From contig OX344764.1 in the NCBI GenBank assembly GCA_947034895.1, forward strand, positions 45,737,348 to 45,801,347: 64,000 bases of DNA, written 5' to 3'. This document shows positions 11,273 through 21,728 of the stretch, one piece after another (the stretch's first letter is position 1; every line of letters begins with the position of its first letter). The DNA comes from Rhytidiadelphus loreus (lineage: Eukaryota; Streptophyta; Bryopsida; Hypnales; Hylocomiaceae). The notes under the pieces are model-generated. The model had not been told where the DNA came from. It searched no databases and was given only the letters and a program-made list of their open reading frames with translations. The translations under genes were made by a program, and so were the position numbers.

Positions 11273-12770
11273 CTATCCTCTCCAAAGAAAGAAGGAGAGG
11301 AAGCCACCTCCTGCGAGCTCAGTCTTCTTCCGTACCCGCAGTCCCCGGCTCCGCGCTTCTGTGGAGGTGCCTTCACCCTGCATCCTTGTGACTTCGCTGT
11401 GCAGTACATTCGTTGCAGACAGGTTTCAGTTGACTTTCAACGCAACGTGGTGGGATATGCGCGTGCACTCTACTGCCATTGGCAAAATCATCAAGCTTGC
11501 CAAATGAAGCTAAGTATAAAGGAGTCTGCAAATCCGAAAGCTTCAAACATCAACTCCTCCTCCTCCATCAACTCCTACTACTCTTCCAAGCTGCGCACAT
11601 CGATCGCCTTACTTCTAGCTAGCTATTCAGTGCTCGAATTCAATTTCGATCAATACAGTACGTAGTCACCACCATGGGCTCCCTCCTGAAGACCTCGGCT
11701 GTTGTGGGCTTCTTGCTGCTGCTCCCAGCGCTGGTGTACTGCGATCGTTTCATCACCGTTTTCCGTACCCGGACAAGAATTGCAGCACTTGGGCACCTTG
11801 GGTAGGGTACGCCGATTTCAATACTCAGACTCCGAACGTCACTTTCTTTGTGGAGCGTTCCAACCCTTCCCAGACGTTCCAGTCGGTCATCTTGAAGAAC
11901 GTCACCGGCGATGTGCTCTCGCTGGTCGCCTGTCAAATCGGGTTGCCGTGTAACGCCCCTGGAGCCATTCAGATTTCCTTCGACCTCAGTGCCATCGGTG
12001 CATGCCAGACTGCGGGACCTGCGGGAACGCAATACAACAGATTCCAGTTCTCGTGAGACAGTGGAGATGATCGAGATGTGTGTGTGTGTGTATTAGGAGC
12101 TCAATCAACTAACTTCAGTTGGATTGAGCTCGGTGACTGGAATTTACAAGTAAACTGGTAGAATCAATAAAACTGCTGAATAATTAGGAAGATCATGGCC
12201 GGCCCTGATCGATGGTTCGGTACATGCATGGTGCACAGTGAGCGCTGACGTGCCATTGACGATACATTGCTTTATTATCAGCACCAGACACTCAACGCAA
12301 ATAAATTAAGTTAGCTGCACAATTTTCCCGTTGAGGGAATGCTTCTTCTCAGCAACCACGTAGCCACCGCACTCTGTGAGTCTGTGCTGTAAAGAGCTCT
12401 TGGAATTTTCTTTATAAAAATTAAACCTTTCTTGAGGAGACTTACAATTGTGTTGAATTTATATGATCTCAGTGCTTGATTTGATTAATATCTCCAAAGT
12501 TTGTACTTGACATGTCCAGATTTAGTGCCTCAAATTTTAAGGAAACCTAACTTAGAATTTGATTGGAAGAAGTCTTCAAAGTCTATTTGTGCAATGATTA
12601 GCATGCCTAGTACCTTAGCTATGAGCAAAAGTAGAATGATTTATAGGAGGGACACCTTGAATAGCTTGTTTCAAGAGCAAGTTTTTAGTCATTGGAATTG
12701 ATAGAATCATGTTTGTTTTGTTTTTTGGAATCTATTTTAGATTATTAAAGAGGATTTGAATGCACTAGGA
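11273..12770 (+). repeat. Segmental duplication, copy 2 (about 1.5 kb)
   Basis: This matches 7134-8670. The last 150 bases of the coding region appear identical, while the middle has several clustered substitutions, a pattern that could reflect gene conversion or uneven selection. Just upstream, GGGGATGCTCTTAG (11255-11268) resembles the end of the GAGCAT-type MITE seen at 43253-43758, so a transposon end abuts the duplication boundary. Confidence 0.9.
11674..12056 (+). pseudogene. Frameshifted copy of the secreted-protein gene
   Basis: The ATG at 11674, its ACCACCATGG context, the TATA box at 11515-11520 and the signal peptide are all kept. Relative to copy 1 there is one in-frame 3-base deletion in the signal region and a single-base deletion at about 11763 (GTTTTCCG instead of GTTTTACCG). 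Translation from the ATG then ends at the TAG at 11803-11805 after 43 residues. Downstream of the shift the original frame is open again to the normal stop at 12054-12056, with copy-specific changes such as ERSNPSQTFQ for NRSNTSQTFE. An internal ATG at 11850 could only give an unsecreted fragment. A sequencing error in this one base cannot be excluded without reads. Confidence 0.75.
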
Positions 12771-13265
12771 AATGTGTTATTTTGAACTTGAATGCAAAAG
12801 TTATGATCTTGAAAGCAATTTTATTTCACAATCACATTGCCACACTTGTTGTTGAGTGGTTCCTACTTGATTTATTGCAATTAGATTTAGGTTTCAAATG
12901 GAAATCCAATTGCGTGGTTCCTACTTGATTTATTGCATTGTTTCCAAAGATGGTGTTGTAAGAGAGCCAATGCCAATCACAATTTCTAGCCCTGTTATGA
13001 TCCATTACATTGCCATCTCTGAGAACTATGCCATTTTCGTAGACACTTCTATTTCTTGCAATCTCAAGTCACACACACAACATATTCTTCATACCAGTTA
13101 CAACAATAGAATTCCATATTAGCCAAATCTTGATTTTTTGGAAGTTTTGCATTCAATCTTTTGCTTTTTTTAAGAAAATATATTTCTAAGAATCTAAGTA
13201 TTTTGTTTAATTATTCTGTTTTTTCAACTATTGATAAGATATTGTCTTGATATAATCTTGGATGT
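12771..13265. other. AT-rich intergenic DNA, no gene seen
   Basis: There is a short direct echo of TTGAGTGGTTCCTACTTGAT at 12852 and a shorter one at 12914. No supported gene. Confidence 0.4.
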
Positions 13266-13269
13266 TTAA

Positions 13270-14186
13270 CCTCTAAAGTCCCTAGGGCATTTTTCTATCA
13301 AAAATCAATCAAAATTGTCACTTTTGCTATGATCACCTAAGAAAATTAAATATATATATATATATTTCGTAGAACCTAACCATAGGATCTTGTACTTCAC
13401 TTATCTCAAATCATGTGTTAAAATTTTCATGAAATTTGACCTTACAAATTGGAAGATATAAGCATTCAAAGTTGGAAAAAAAGTTTTTTTGAATGTTGAA
13501 TGATATGCATGTTTGGTGACTTTGACCACTATTTGTGAAAAAATATTGCAATACAAACTTTGAATTTAAAATATTTCATGTTGAAAAATTCAATTGAAAG
13601 TCTAGGAATTTCTTTTTTAAACTTCATTTTATTCTTTAAAAAATTGTCAAATAGAAGTAGATCCAAAATTGAACAAAAAACTAAATTATTAATAGCTCTA
13701 AGATGGAATTGAAGCACAATTATTTCAATATTGAGATTATTCTAGCAAGAAATTTTACCATATCAAATAAATTTTTTTGTTAAAAGTTGTGGAAATTGCA
13801 TTAAAAAATGAACCCTATGAGTTATTTTTTCAAGAAGATGCTTAGATTGCTTGAAAAACAAGATTGTCCATAACTCCCTCATCACTAGTCCAAATAGAAT
13901 GAATCAAAGCTTCACATGTAGACAAAAATATAATATTTGAAAAGAAAAATTCAAAATTTTAATTTTGACGTTTTGTGATTTTTTTGTGCAACTAGCCCTT
14001 GTTTTTAGCTTAGGATGGCATAACTTTTGCTTTCAAGCACTGGTTGAAAAAAATATTATGTTCCTTGAAAGTTAATGTATTTTCTTCTCTTTAAAAAAGA
14101 ATTCAAAAAATTAAGATGAAAATTGAGACTATAAGAAACTACCCAAAATCCATTGTGTTCTCAAAGGGAACAATGGGATTTGGGGG
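13270..14186. mobile_element. TTAA-flanked non-autonomous transposon (917 bp)
   Basis: TTAA lies at 13266-13269 and 14187-14190. The left terminus is CCTCTAAAGTCCCTAGGGC and the right terminus is AATGGGATTTGGGGG, near-complementary to the CCCC(T)AAA termini of other members. Internally it shares CCATAGGATCTT, a GATTCATT/CCATTTGGA-type block (reversed) and a run ending CCCAAAATCC with 33399-34323. It has no transposase frame. A short (AT)n run lies at about 13348-13366. Confidence 0.75.
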
Positions 14187-14190
14187 TTAA

Positions 14191-14997
14191 ACAGAAAAAA
14201 ATCTTGAATCTAATTGATCTTGCAAGCTATACAATCTACTATCATTGCTTCCACAATATGGCAATAGGTGACTTCATTCTTAAATTTGCTCTCAACAAAG
14301 AATCCTATTTGGGCATTTTGCTATGCTATGCAACCAATGACTCACAATGGTAACAATGGATTAATTGTCCTCACTCATTGTCCTCACTTTTGCACACTCA
14401 AACAATGAGGAAAATTGTCCTCATAAATAATGTGATAGACAATGGATGAGCAAATTTTGCACATCCATTGTCTATCACTCATTTTTCAATTACGTACAAT
14501 TACTTTCTTGACTTCAACTCCTTCATTCTCAATAATATTGCATCTATTAAAGATTATGTTTATATTTACATTCACACCACAACAACTCTATGACCTAAAG
14601 AATTAACCCTTGTAATGACATTGTAGCCAAAAAGTGTGTGATGGATGAGTTTTTAGACCACCATAGAAATGAAGATTGCACCTATTGGTATAAAAATTAG
14701 ATCATTTTTGGCAAGGTACCTTGATTATAGGTTTGATCTTTTTTAGATGAACCTTAGACCGCTGAGTTGGTCACCATCGAAATCATCATTTTTTGTACTT
14801 TGTGAATCATTTGCTTAAAAAAACCAAGAACACTCATTGGAGGTCAAACTATGTACAAGACCTCTTTTCACATAAAATTCCAAGGATGAACATTTGCACT
14901 TTTGTTTTACATAGAAGGATTCTCTATCATCTATTGAATACATTTAGATTGTTATGTCATTTCAAGGTTAAACATGTGGACGTAAAATGTAACTAAT
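14191..14997. other. AT-rich intergenic DNA with a hairpin (see 14432-14478)
   Basis: Repeated ATTGTCCTCA motifs occur at 14365-14430. No gene is supported. Confidence 0.4.
14432..14478. repeat. Near-perfect 47-bp hairpin
   Basis: GTGATAGACAATGGATGAGC at 14432 pairs with GCACATCCATTGTCTATCAC ending at 14478, with one mismatch and almost no loop. It could be a transposon remnant or terminus. No open frame is involved. Confidence 0.7.
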
Positions 14998-15418
14998 GTA
15001 GGAGGTCCATAAACTTCCCTTATAAGCTTGCCTACTGCATTTAATGATAATAATAGATATTTAAAGGAACATGTCATTCATTCCTCATTAGATGTGATTT
15101 ACCTACTGGGAAGGGCTGTGAGTTCCCAAGTGGGGAAACCCCGAAACTGGCCGTTTGCGAGCTCTACTAACCTGGCCGAGAGACTGCCACGTTGTTTTAA
15201 AAAATATAAAAAATAAACTTTGTTTTTCATTTTAAGAACTTAAAATTTATTTATTTATTTATTGAAAAATAAATAAATCTAGCATCCGCGTTCGATAGGG
15301 CCCCAGGGGAACGGAGTTGGAAACAACTCTAGAATGGCCCTCCAACCCCCAGGATCCCATCTAATGAAATAGGAGACACATTTAGAATCCAATTAATAAG
15401 TTTATAGACCTCCTACCT
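14998..15418. mobile_element. ~420-bp MITE-like element with TAGGAGGTCYATAAACTT inverted ends
   Basis: The left end at about 14998 (TAGGAGGTCCATAAACTT) is inverted at about 15390-15416 (AAGTTTATAGACCTCCTA). The interior holds a GC-rich part (15110-15190 and 15290-15360, e.g. GGGCCCCAGGGGAACGG) and an (A/T)-only palindrome at 15246-15278 built of TTTATTTATT and AATAAATAAA. The short CTCTAATGAA-type block near the right end recurs near 57964, hinting at a related copy there. Target duplication not resolved. Confidence 0.6.
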
Positions 15419-16075
15419 TATTATGCAACAAATAATTTTGCTCAATATAAAGTGGCCCCATAATGTATGTATTAGATAGACTTCAAAGTTTCTTTACTTA
15501 CAAGTAGAATTTTTTAATCCTTCAAATGTCCTTGGGGCTCCTCTACACGACCCATATTTAGCCTTGTAACTCTTTAATTGTGATTTAACCCCTAAATGTC
15601 CAGAGTCTTCTCCAGAATTTACAATATGAGAAAAATCATCATAAAGTAATATTTTGAAGAATATTTTGGAGTTTGTATACAAATAAAAGTTGAAGATTTT
15701 GAGTTTTAGATTCCATCGATATGGTTAGATTCACCAATGCTATCACCAATATTTTTTTATAAATTTTGAAAGGAAAATTTCAAAATTCCTTTAAAATTTG
15801 ATTACAAACAACATATTATCATTTCTAAAGTGATATTTGTTGAAATGATTTTGAAATGAGGTTCTCTTCACATCATGATTTTTTGAAATTTTTGGGTTCT
15901 TTAAATCTCTAACCTCATTTTTGCAAATCCAGTTTTGAATTGGAGTCAATGCAATTTTGGCTTGGTCAACCACTTTACATACTTCCACATTTGTAATTTT
16001 AGAAAAATATATACTCTAATAACACCAAATTCAACCATTAGATAGGACAACAACTTCATAAGGTATCTTCACAAA
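15419..16075. other. AT-rich intergenic DNA, no gene seen
   Basis: Only short frames without domains are present. Confidence 0.4.
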
Positions 16076-16079
16076 TTAC

Positions 16080-16999
16080 CCCTTAAAGGACCCTTGTCCC
16101 TTCGGGGGACAAATGGGATTTTGGATAGGTACCTACAGGCTGAATTTTTGTCATGATTTTTAAAATTCGTTTTTGAAGATAGAAAAACTTATTAGCTTCA
16201 TGGGAATATAATTTTTTTCTTTCAATGAGTGCCTAGGAACAAAAGTTATAACCAAATAAGTTCAAAACAGGGGAGAAGAGGCAACCAAAACAAATATTCA
16301 AAATTTCAATTTTTTTTCTTGGATTTTTTTCTCCTTATAGATTATATTTTTGTCTACATGGAAAGATTTGCTTCATTCCATTTGGATTTGTTTTGAGAAA
16401 GTTAGGAAAAAATTATTTTGGGGGCAATTAGAGCATTTTCCTTGAAAAATAACTTGTAGGATTCATTTTTTAATGCAATTTTTACAATTAAAAAAAAAAG
16501 AGTTCCACTTGGTTTAGTTTTCTTCTTAGAACAATCTCACCATTGGGATTAGTGCATTTTCATTTCTTTTTAAAGATATTAGTAATTTAGATTTTCTTCT
16601 ATCTCATACCTACTTCCTACTTAATAATTTTTTGAAGAATAAAAGTTAAATTTATTTATTTATTTCCTTCCTAGACTCTCAACTCAATTCCCCACAATAA
16701 AGATTTAAAACTCAAAACTTCGTAGTGTAAAAAATTAAAGTTAAGAAGGTTCAAAGTCAAATAATCTAATCCCGCAATGTGCTGAAAAACTTGTTTTTTT
16801 CACTTTAAACGCAAATATCTTGCAATCTGTGTGGTCAAAATTTTTGAAATTTTTTCCACTCATTCTCATACTAGTTAGGTGTAAGATCCAATGGTTAGAT
16901 GTGGAAAAAAAATAATTTTAAAATAATTTTACTCTTTGCTATAGAAATGGCAATTTTGAGTGTTTTTTGATAGAAAAATGGCCTTGTTTTTTGTAGGGA
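16080..16999. mobile_element. TTAA-family transposon with intact internal TTAA site
   Basis: The left terminus is (TTAC)CCCTTAAAGGACCCTTGTC and the right end is GGCCTTGTTTTTTGTAGGGA followed by TTAA at 17000-17003. The sequence is collinear with 32656-34519 minus its insertion: GGTACCTACAGGCTGAA at the left, CCATTGGGATTAGTGCATTT in the middle, CCCGCAATGTGCTGAAAAAC near the right. The TTAA at 16805-16808 (CACTTTAAACGCAAAT) is the unoccupied equivalent of the site used by the nested insertion at 33399-34323. Confidence 0.8.
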
Positions 17000-17003
17000 T
17001 TAA

Positions 17004-17249
17004 GATGACTTTCATCCAAGCAATAATGAGGATGAAACTTGAGTTTCAATCTGTTATTCGTTTAGAAATTGAACGTCGGAGCGCTTCAAGGTCAATATAT
17101 GAATTGTGATACATTGTTATTTTCATTCTATCGTGATCATTAATTTACATTTCACTGAAAAGTATTAGGTCAATGTTTTTCTAATCAAATACCACCACAT
17201 GCAGAATATACTTACTGTGGGGCCGCAAAGGGCTTTCAGTCCCTTCCAG
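17004..17249. other. Transition from AT-rich repeat DNA to the BTB gene's upstream region
   Basis: Base composition becomes more balanced from about 17210. No discrete site identified. Confidence 0.3.
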
Positions 17250-18293
17250 GGTTAAGGTCGTTTTGCACTCGGAATACACATGTTGTACCTCGGGCCCAAC
17301 AAATGAACTCTTTCCTCACGCAAGGCCCTCGAAGGACGTGCAGTTGTTCTTCTTCAGCCCGAAGTGCTGTTGCGGGGAGTAGCCTGTCTGGAAGAGATGA
17401 AGAGTAATTCGATTATGTAAGCTTTTCAGTGAAAGTTTTCCAAACCGCTCATCTTTTGCACCTCCCTTGGGGTGCAAAACATTGTTGCAAGGTTGCTGCA
17501 TCTTCACTTCTTCATCGCATGTACCGTCGCAACTTCGGTGGCGGCTTCTCAAGGCCGGTTGTTCAACTTTCCGCTACCTTGAATGTTGTCCGACTTTCCA
17601 GTTCGCACCTCAATTGCATGCTTGACTGGAGCCCCGACCGAAGGTGAGCGGCTTACATTTGTTTGCAAATATATAGACCTGTAAACTTGATTTCATATCT
17701 GTGGGTCATGTGTTTTGGGGCAGCTTCTAGTGATCTTGTTGAGTAGCCCAGAGTGATGAATTATGGTGGTAATTGTGCTTGATGGCCATGGCTTGACCTG
17801 AGTAACGCCGAATTCTAGTGTGATATCTCAAACTATCTTGCGCGGGTGGATTGTTGGCAGGCATTTGCGTGGGGACTAGCTTCTCTGTTCTACCGACACT
17901 CACAGCTGAAAAGAAAGATAAAGGTAATTGCCCTATTTAGCCATGGTCAAGTGATCTACTGTTCATCCTCTCACTTATTTGCTGAAGAAATAGGTTTGGA
18001 ACCACAACGGAGGCTATGTTGGTCGCACAAGCTTATTAACAGCCTTTCCCTCGTCTATGCTGAAAGGTGAGCGTTCAATGAGACGAGAGGCCTGTATGAA
18101 TATTCTAATAAGTGACGCCAGTGCAATTATCTTAATTTAGGTATCCTTCGTATTCAAATTCGAAGGCTTTTGAATCTTGACAAGAAAGTTGTTGCTTGCG
18201 ATGCTCTACCGGATTGAACTGGAATCAGAGCAGAGGGGACAGAAACTCAATTGCCCACAAACCAAAATTCGCTTCTCAAGGACTTGTACCCTA

Positions 18294-18350
<57 letters not shown>

Positions 18351-18970
18351 TAATAAAATACTCATACGAAAATTCGAATAGATTTGGATGACATTTTTTG
18401 TAAGAACCGATGTGGCACGAAGTACCAACTTTATGACACTAAATACAATTTTAGTGTAGTGGTATTCTTCTTTGCGGAAATGGAGGAGACTCTTTGTATA
18501 AGATATTCAAGATAAGATTCCTGGGCGTAGGATGTCACGAGATTAGGAGAGATGCTCCCTGGCTGTTAGCTGTGTTGGAGACATGGTTGTGGTTCCAAAA
18601 GAGCGAAGTTGTTGCTAGCCTGCAACTTTGTTGCATTAAGGTGCTTTTATGTATAATTATGCTCAAGATTGAATGCATGTCAATTGTTAGCGTGAGACAA
18701 GAATTTGAGGTTGACTCGGCTTTACCTCATCGTACCATTCCAGCAACGAGACTCATGTTAATACATTCTGTCTGTCTGCAGCGTTGGCGGTGGAGAGATT
18801 GGAGCTTCTGACGGTCCGCTGAATAAAGGCTAGTGTATATGATTGACTGCGGTCTCAATTGTAAGTTCTGGACGCAATTCAATTTTTGCAAAGGTTTCAG
18901 GCTTTCGTTAAGAGCAAAGTTAAGACGATTGAATGTTCTGCATCTCGTATGTTTCGAAACAGGCATTCAG
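17250..18970 (+). other. Probable leader exons/introns and promoter of the BTB/POZ gene
   Basis: GC-richer blocks with splice-like edges precede the BTB frame. A block ends at the donor CGAAG|GTGAGC (about 17643). A candidate exon lies at 17860-17921 (TTGGCAG before, AAAG|GTAATT after). A CTGCAG acceptor sits at about 18780, and TTGCAAAG or TTTCAG acceptors at about 18893-18900. In all frames I tried these do not join to the BTB frame without a stop, so they are most likely 5' UTR. The structure is inferred and needs transcript data. Confidence 0.35.
18297..18348. repeat. (TA)n microsatellite
   Basis: About 52 bases of almost uninterrupted TA dinucleotide, within the probable leader intron of the BTB gene. 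Confidence 0.95.
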
Positions 18971-18973
18971 CAA

Positions 18974-20152
18974 ATGGCGTTTGGCAGATGGCCACAGGAG
19001 AGGTCACTTGGTGGAACAGGCCAAGATGTGACCATCATCTTGGTACCAAAAGGGGGAAGCAGAGATCGAATGTTAGGTCTCATCCATCTTCATTCACATG
19101 TTTTGAACAAGCACAGCCAGTACTTCAACAAATACTTGAGCGGGAGATTGAAAAAGCCAGCCTCCCCATCTGCGCCAATGGAGTTTGTTCTGGAGGTCCA
19201 AACAGATGTTCAATATTACTTTGATTGCTTTTCGAACATGTACTCACCGTTTGCGAAGAGCTTTGAAAGTGTGAAACACGGTGTGGAGCTTCTGAAAGTC
19301 GCTTCACAGATAGACTTTCAGGGACTCATGGAGCGCATCTCCCTCTACTTATCGTGCATGTTGTGGACGAAGGAAGATGAGATTAGGGTTCGGGAGTTCT
19401 CAGCTTCTCCAAACTTTCCTCGCATGCACCTTCTGGATTTGGTGTCCCGGTTGGGGTTGGACGCTCAGAGCGAAGAGGACCGTCAGAAGAAATTGGGTGC
19501 CTTGATTCGAGAGTACGCTCGTGCTGCTTTGAGGGCAGCAAGTACCAAGGGTTTGATGTTTCCATTATTCTTACAGGGCATTGGATGCGGCCCACCTTCA
19601 GAATTTTCTAGGTGGATCTTTGCAATCGTCAGCGAAGAGGCGAAGGATATGTTTGGCAACATTGGAACTCAATGGAACAGCAAGATCTCTGCCAACTCGA
19701 ACCCCTTAGATCGTAATACCGGCTTATGGAAGATCAAAGCAATGTGTTGGATACTAGATGCTTTACTGTCAAGACAAGTGGCTGAAGAATTGGTGCAATC
19801 TATTGTTCATTTAGAGGCAATTCCGAAATACCTCAGTACTACGTCAGTAATTGACTCTTTCTGTAGTGCTGAAAGGCAGAAACTTGCAGAGCTTGTTCTC
19901 GTCATGTACAAGGAGGTGGCAGCTGGACGTCTGCTGTTGCGACCACCCGAACGATTAGCGCTGTTGGGGAATTGGCATGTGCTGATGAAGACTTGTTTGA
20001 AGGAGGGCAGTTTTGAACAAGCAACCACGAACCTGTTTTTGACTTTACCTGTGGAGCAGCAGACAAAGTTCATAAAATGGCAAATGGAGAAAGCTTATGA
20101 CATTATCCACACAGTACCTTTGCTTTCACTGCTTCAGTCTCACGCAGGGTAG
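18974..20152 (+). CDS. BTB/POZ domain-containing protein
   Basis: The frame encodes 392 aa from ATG 18974 (context CAAATGGCG). The frame is open further upstream, but that part lacks domain character. Residues ~17-128 read as a BTB/POZ fold: QDVTIILVPKGG (strand 1), LIHLHSHVLNKHSQYFNKYL (helix with the conserved 'H..VL...S.YF' pattern) and YYFDCFSNMYSP...FESVKHGVELLKVASQIDF (later helices). The remainder is the helical C-terminal region of the plant BTB group that includes At3g50780, At1g63850 and At2g13690, as far as I can judge from memory. BTB proteins commonly act as substrate adaptors for CUL3 E3 ubiquitin ligases; that role is inferred here. There is no kelch or NPH3 signature and no membrane segment. 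The CDS is a single exon with probable leader introns. A dead Tc1/mariner transposase lies just downstream on the opposite strand. Confidence 0.8.
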   Translation: MAFGRWPQERSLGGTGQDVTIILVPKGGSRDRMLGLIHLHSHVLNKHSQYFNKYLSGRLKKPASPSAPMEFVLEVQTDVQYYFDCFSNMYSPFAKSFESVKHGVELLKVASQIDFQGLMERISLYLSCMLWTKEDEIRVREFSASPNFPRMHLLDLVSRLGLDAQSEEDRQKKLGALIREYARAALRAASTKGLMFPLFLQGIGCGPPSEFSRWIFAIVSEEAKDMFGNIGTQWNSKISANSNPLDRNTGLWKIKAMCWILDALLSRQVAEELVQSIVHLEAIPKYLSTTSVIDSFCSAERQKLAELVLVMYKEVAAGRLLLRPPERLALLGNWHVLMKTCLKEGSFEQATTNLFLTLPVEQQTKFIKWQMEKAYDIIHTVPLLSLLQSHAG

Positions 20153-20459
20153 CCAGAATGATAGCTTCCACTCCTTTCAAGTAGCAACATCAGGATAACA
20201 GAAGCAGGTGGTTGAGTTACGCTTTTACTTGTTATTGGTACCGTAATAATCAACTATTGTACAGTCTGGTACCAAAAGTTTTCGTGATGGTCACTTTGCA
20301 CTACCAGCACCACCCAAATCATAGACATAAAAAACTAGCATCCACTGCACAGTACAACTGCCTTCAACCTAAAATTATCACATTTGATGTGGATTGTATA
20401 GAACTATGTTTTTGCAAAATCTTGAACCAAATTATCTGATGATTCTTATTCAAATGTAC

Positions 20460-21215
20460 CTTCACCACTTGTTTGATCCACCTTTTGTTTTTACCATAGT
20501 AGATGTGTGTTATAGTATGTTTTTGATCAATGGTACAAAGGCAATGTGCTCAATGGCATCCTAGATCTCTTGTAAGATCACCTTCATTTCTTTGACATTG
20601 CTTGACATAGTTGGGTGCCTCTTGACTTCCAACTTCATCTTGAACCATAGGCCTTTCAATGGGGTTCAGGTTTGGCAATTGTACAAGCTAGCTTGAGCTT
20701 CTCTTATTGAAGAGTTCATGCCATTTTTTTATGAGCTAACTGTGGTGAAGTAGAGCTTTGTTTTCCATGAAGATTGCTCTTGGTATTGATGGAGGAAACT
20801 CCTTTAGTGGCCCCTCACACATGATTTCAACGAAATCAACAATAGTGCACCATTTGGTAAGTATGATGGTAGATGGAGACTTTAATGAACTGCACAATGC
20901 TCCCCAAATCATCACATAAGTCCTTCTGCCTTCCCCCTCCCCCTTTTAAGGTTGGTGCGAGAGAATTTTCTAGGTACTATTCACTAGAATTTTGCTACAC
21001 TCATATTTGATGCAAGTTTTTCCAATTTCGAAGATGGACTCATCAATCCAAATGACCTTGTTCCACTGTTCAATGGGACAATTCTTGTGCTCTTTTGCAA
21101 AACGGAGACAAGTTTGACAATGCTTCTCGATCAAAACAGCTTCTTGCAGGCAATTTATTAAGAAACATTTGTGCAAGTGGTCACCACCTTTAAACAACCA
21201 TGTTGCAATCCTCAA
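20460..21215 (-). pseudogene. Tc1/mariner-family transposase relic
   Basis: Reading the minus strand from 21215, one frame shows the typical Tc1 order. First comes RFAKEHKNCPIEQWNKVIWI ending in DES (first catalytic Asp kept), then RRTYVMIWGALCSS (equivalent of the VMVWG motif). FMENKALLHHS follows (equivalent of QDNAPxH, catalytic Asp replaced), then LPNLNPIE (equivalent of PDLNPIE, Glu kept). In another frame KMKLEVKRHPTMSSN and LQEIWDAIEHI match the usual C-terminal helices. Several stop codons and a frameshift after LNPIE make it inactive. The family cuts and pastes at TA. Terminal repeats are not identified. It lies between the convergent BTB and DUF7780 genes. Confidence 0.8.
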
Positions 21216-21383
21216 TTGTTCCAGATAATATGAAAACCTTGTCCTTAGATGCTCTCATACTCTGAACAAACTCGTTACTCACATACTAGTAGCTTTTACG
21301 GTACACAAACTCCGAAAAAATTATCCACACTAATCATACACTTGTTACAAAAAAATTCCTACTAATCTCTACAATTTCAAACG

Positions 21384-21711
21384 CAGGCTAGTCCCACCAA
21401 AATTGCAAAGTGACCTTTCGGTACCACCATTTGCAAGCTAGTGTCTGTCAGCACTCAATCAGACAGCATCTCCGGTCCTTCGAACGCTTGCTAGTCTCAC
21501 TAGAATTGCGAAGTGACTCTGTCGGTAACATTTGCAAACCAGAGTCGATCGGCACTCACTCAGACAGTATTTCCGAGCCTTCCGAACGCTGCTGGCTCGT
21601 CCCACCAAAAATTCGAAGTAACCTCAAGTGTCGGTAACATTTGCAAGCTAGAATCGATAGGCACTCAAACAGACAGTATCTCCTATCTGAACCTTTCGAA
21701 TTTTTTGTATA
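21384..21711. repeat. ~104-bp tandem repeat, three copies, at the 3' end of the DUF7780-like gene
   Basis: Blocks beginning GTCCCACCAAAATTGCAAAG, or a variant, start at 21391, 21494 and 21599. Each carries GGTAACATTTGCAARC or similar, then CAGACAGTATYTCC and CCTTCGAAC. The array ends 18 bases before the stop codon of the minus-strand gene, so it would be transcribed as 3' UTR or act as its terminator region. Confidence 0.8.
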
Positions 21712-21728
21712 AGAACAATCCCATCAGC

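Noticed and set aside
11640..12032. A 130-codon antisense open frame across the second secreted-protein copy (and two shorter ones across copy 1)
   Set aside because: It is a by-product of GC-rich codons on the sense strand. The sense frame has signal peptide, promoter and start context, while the antisense starts with arginine/serine-rich junk, and the frame is not preserved between the two copies.
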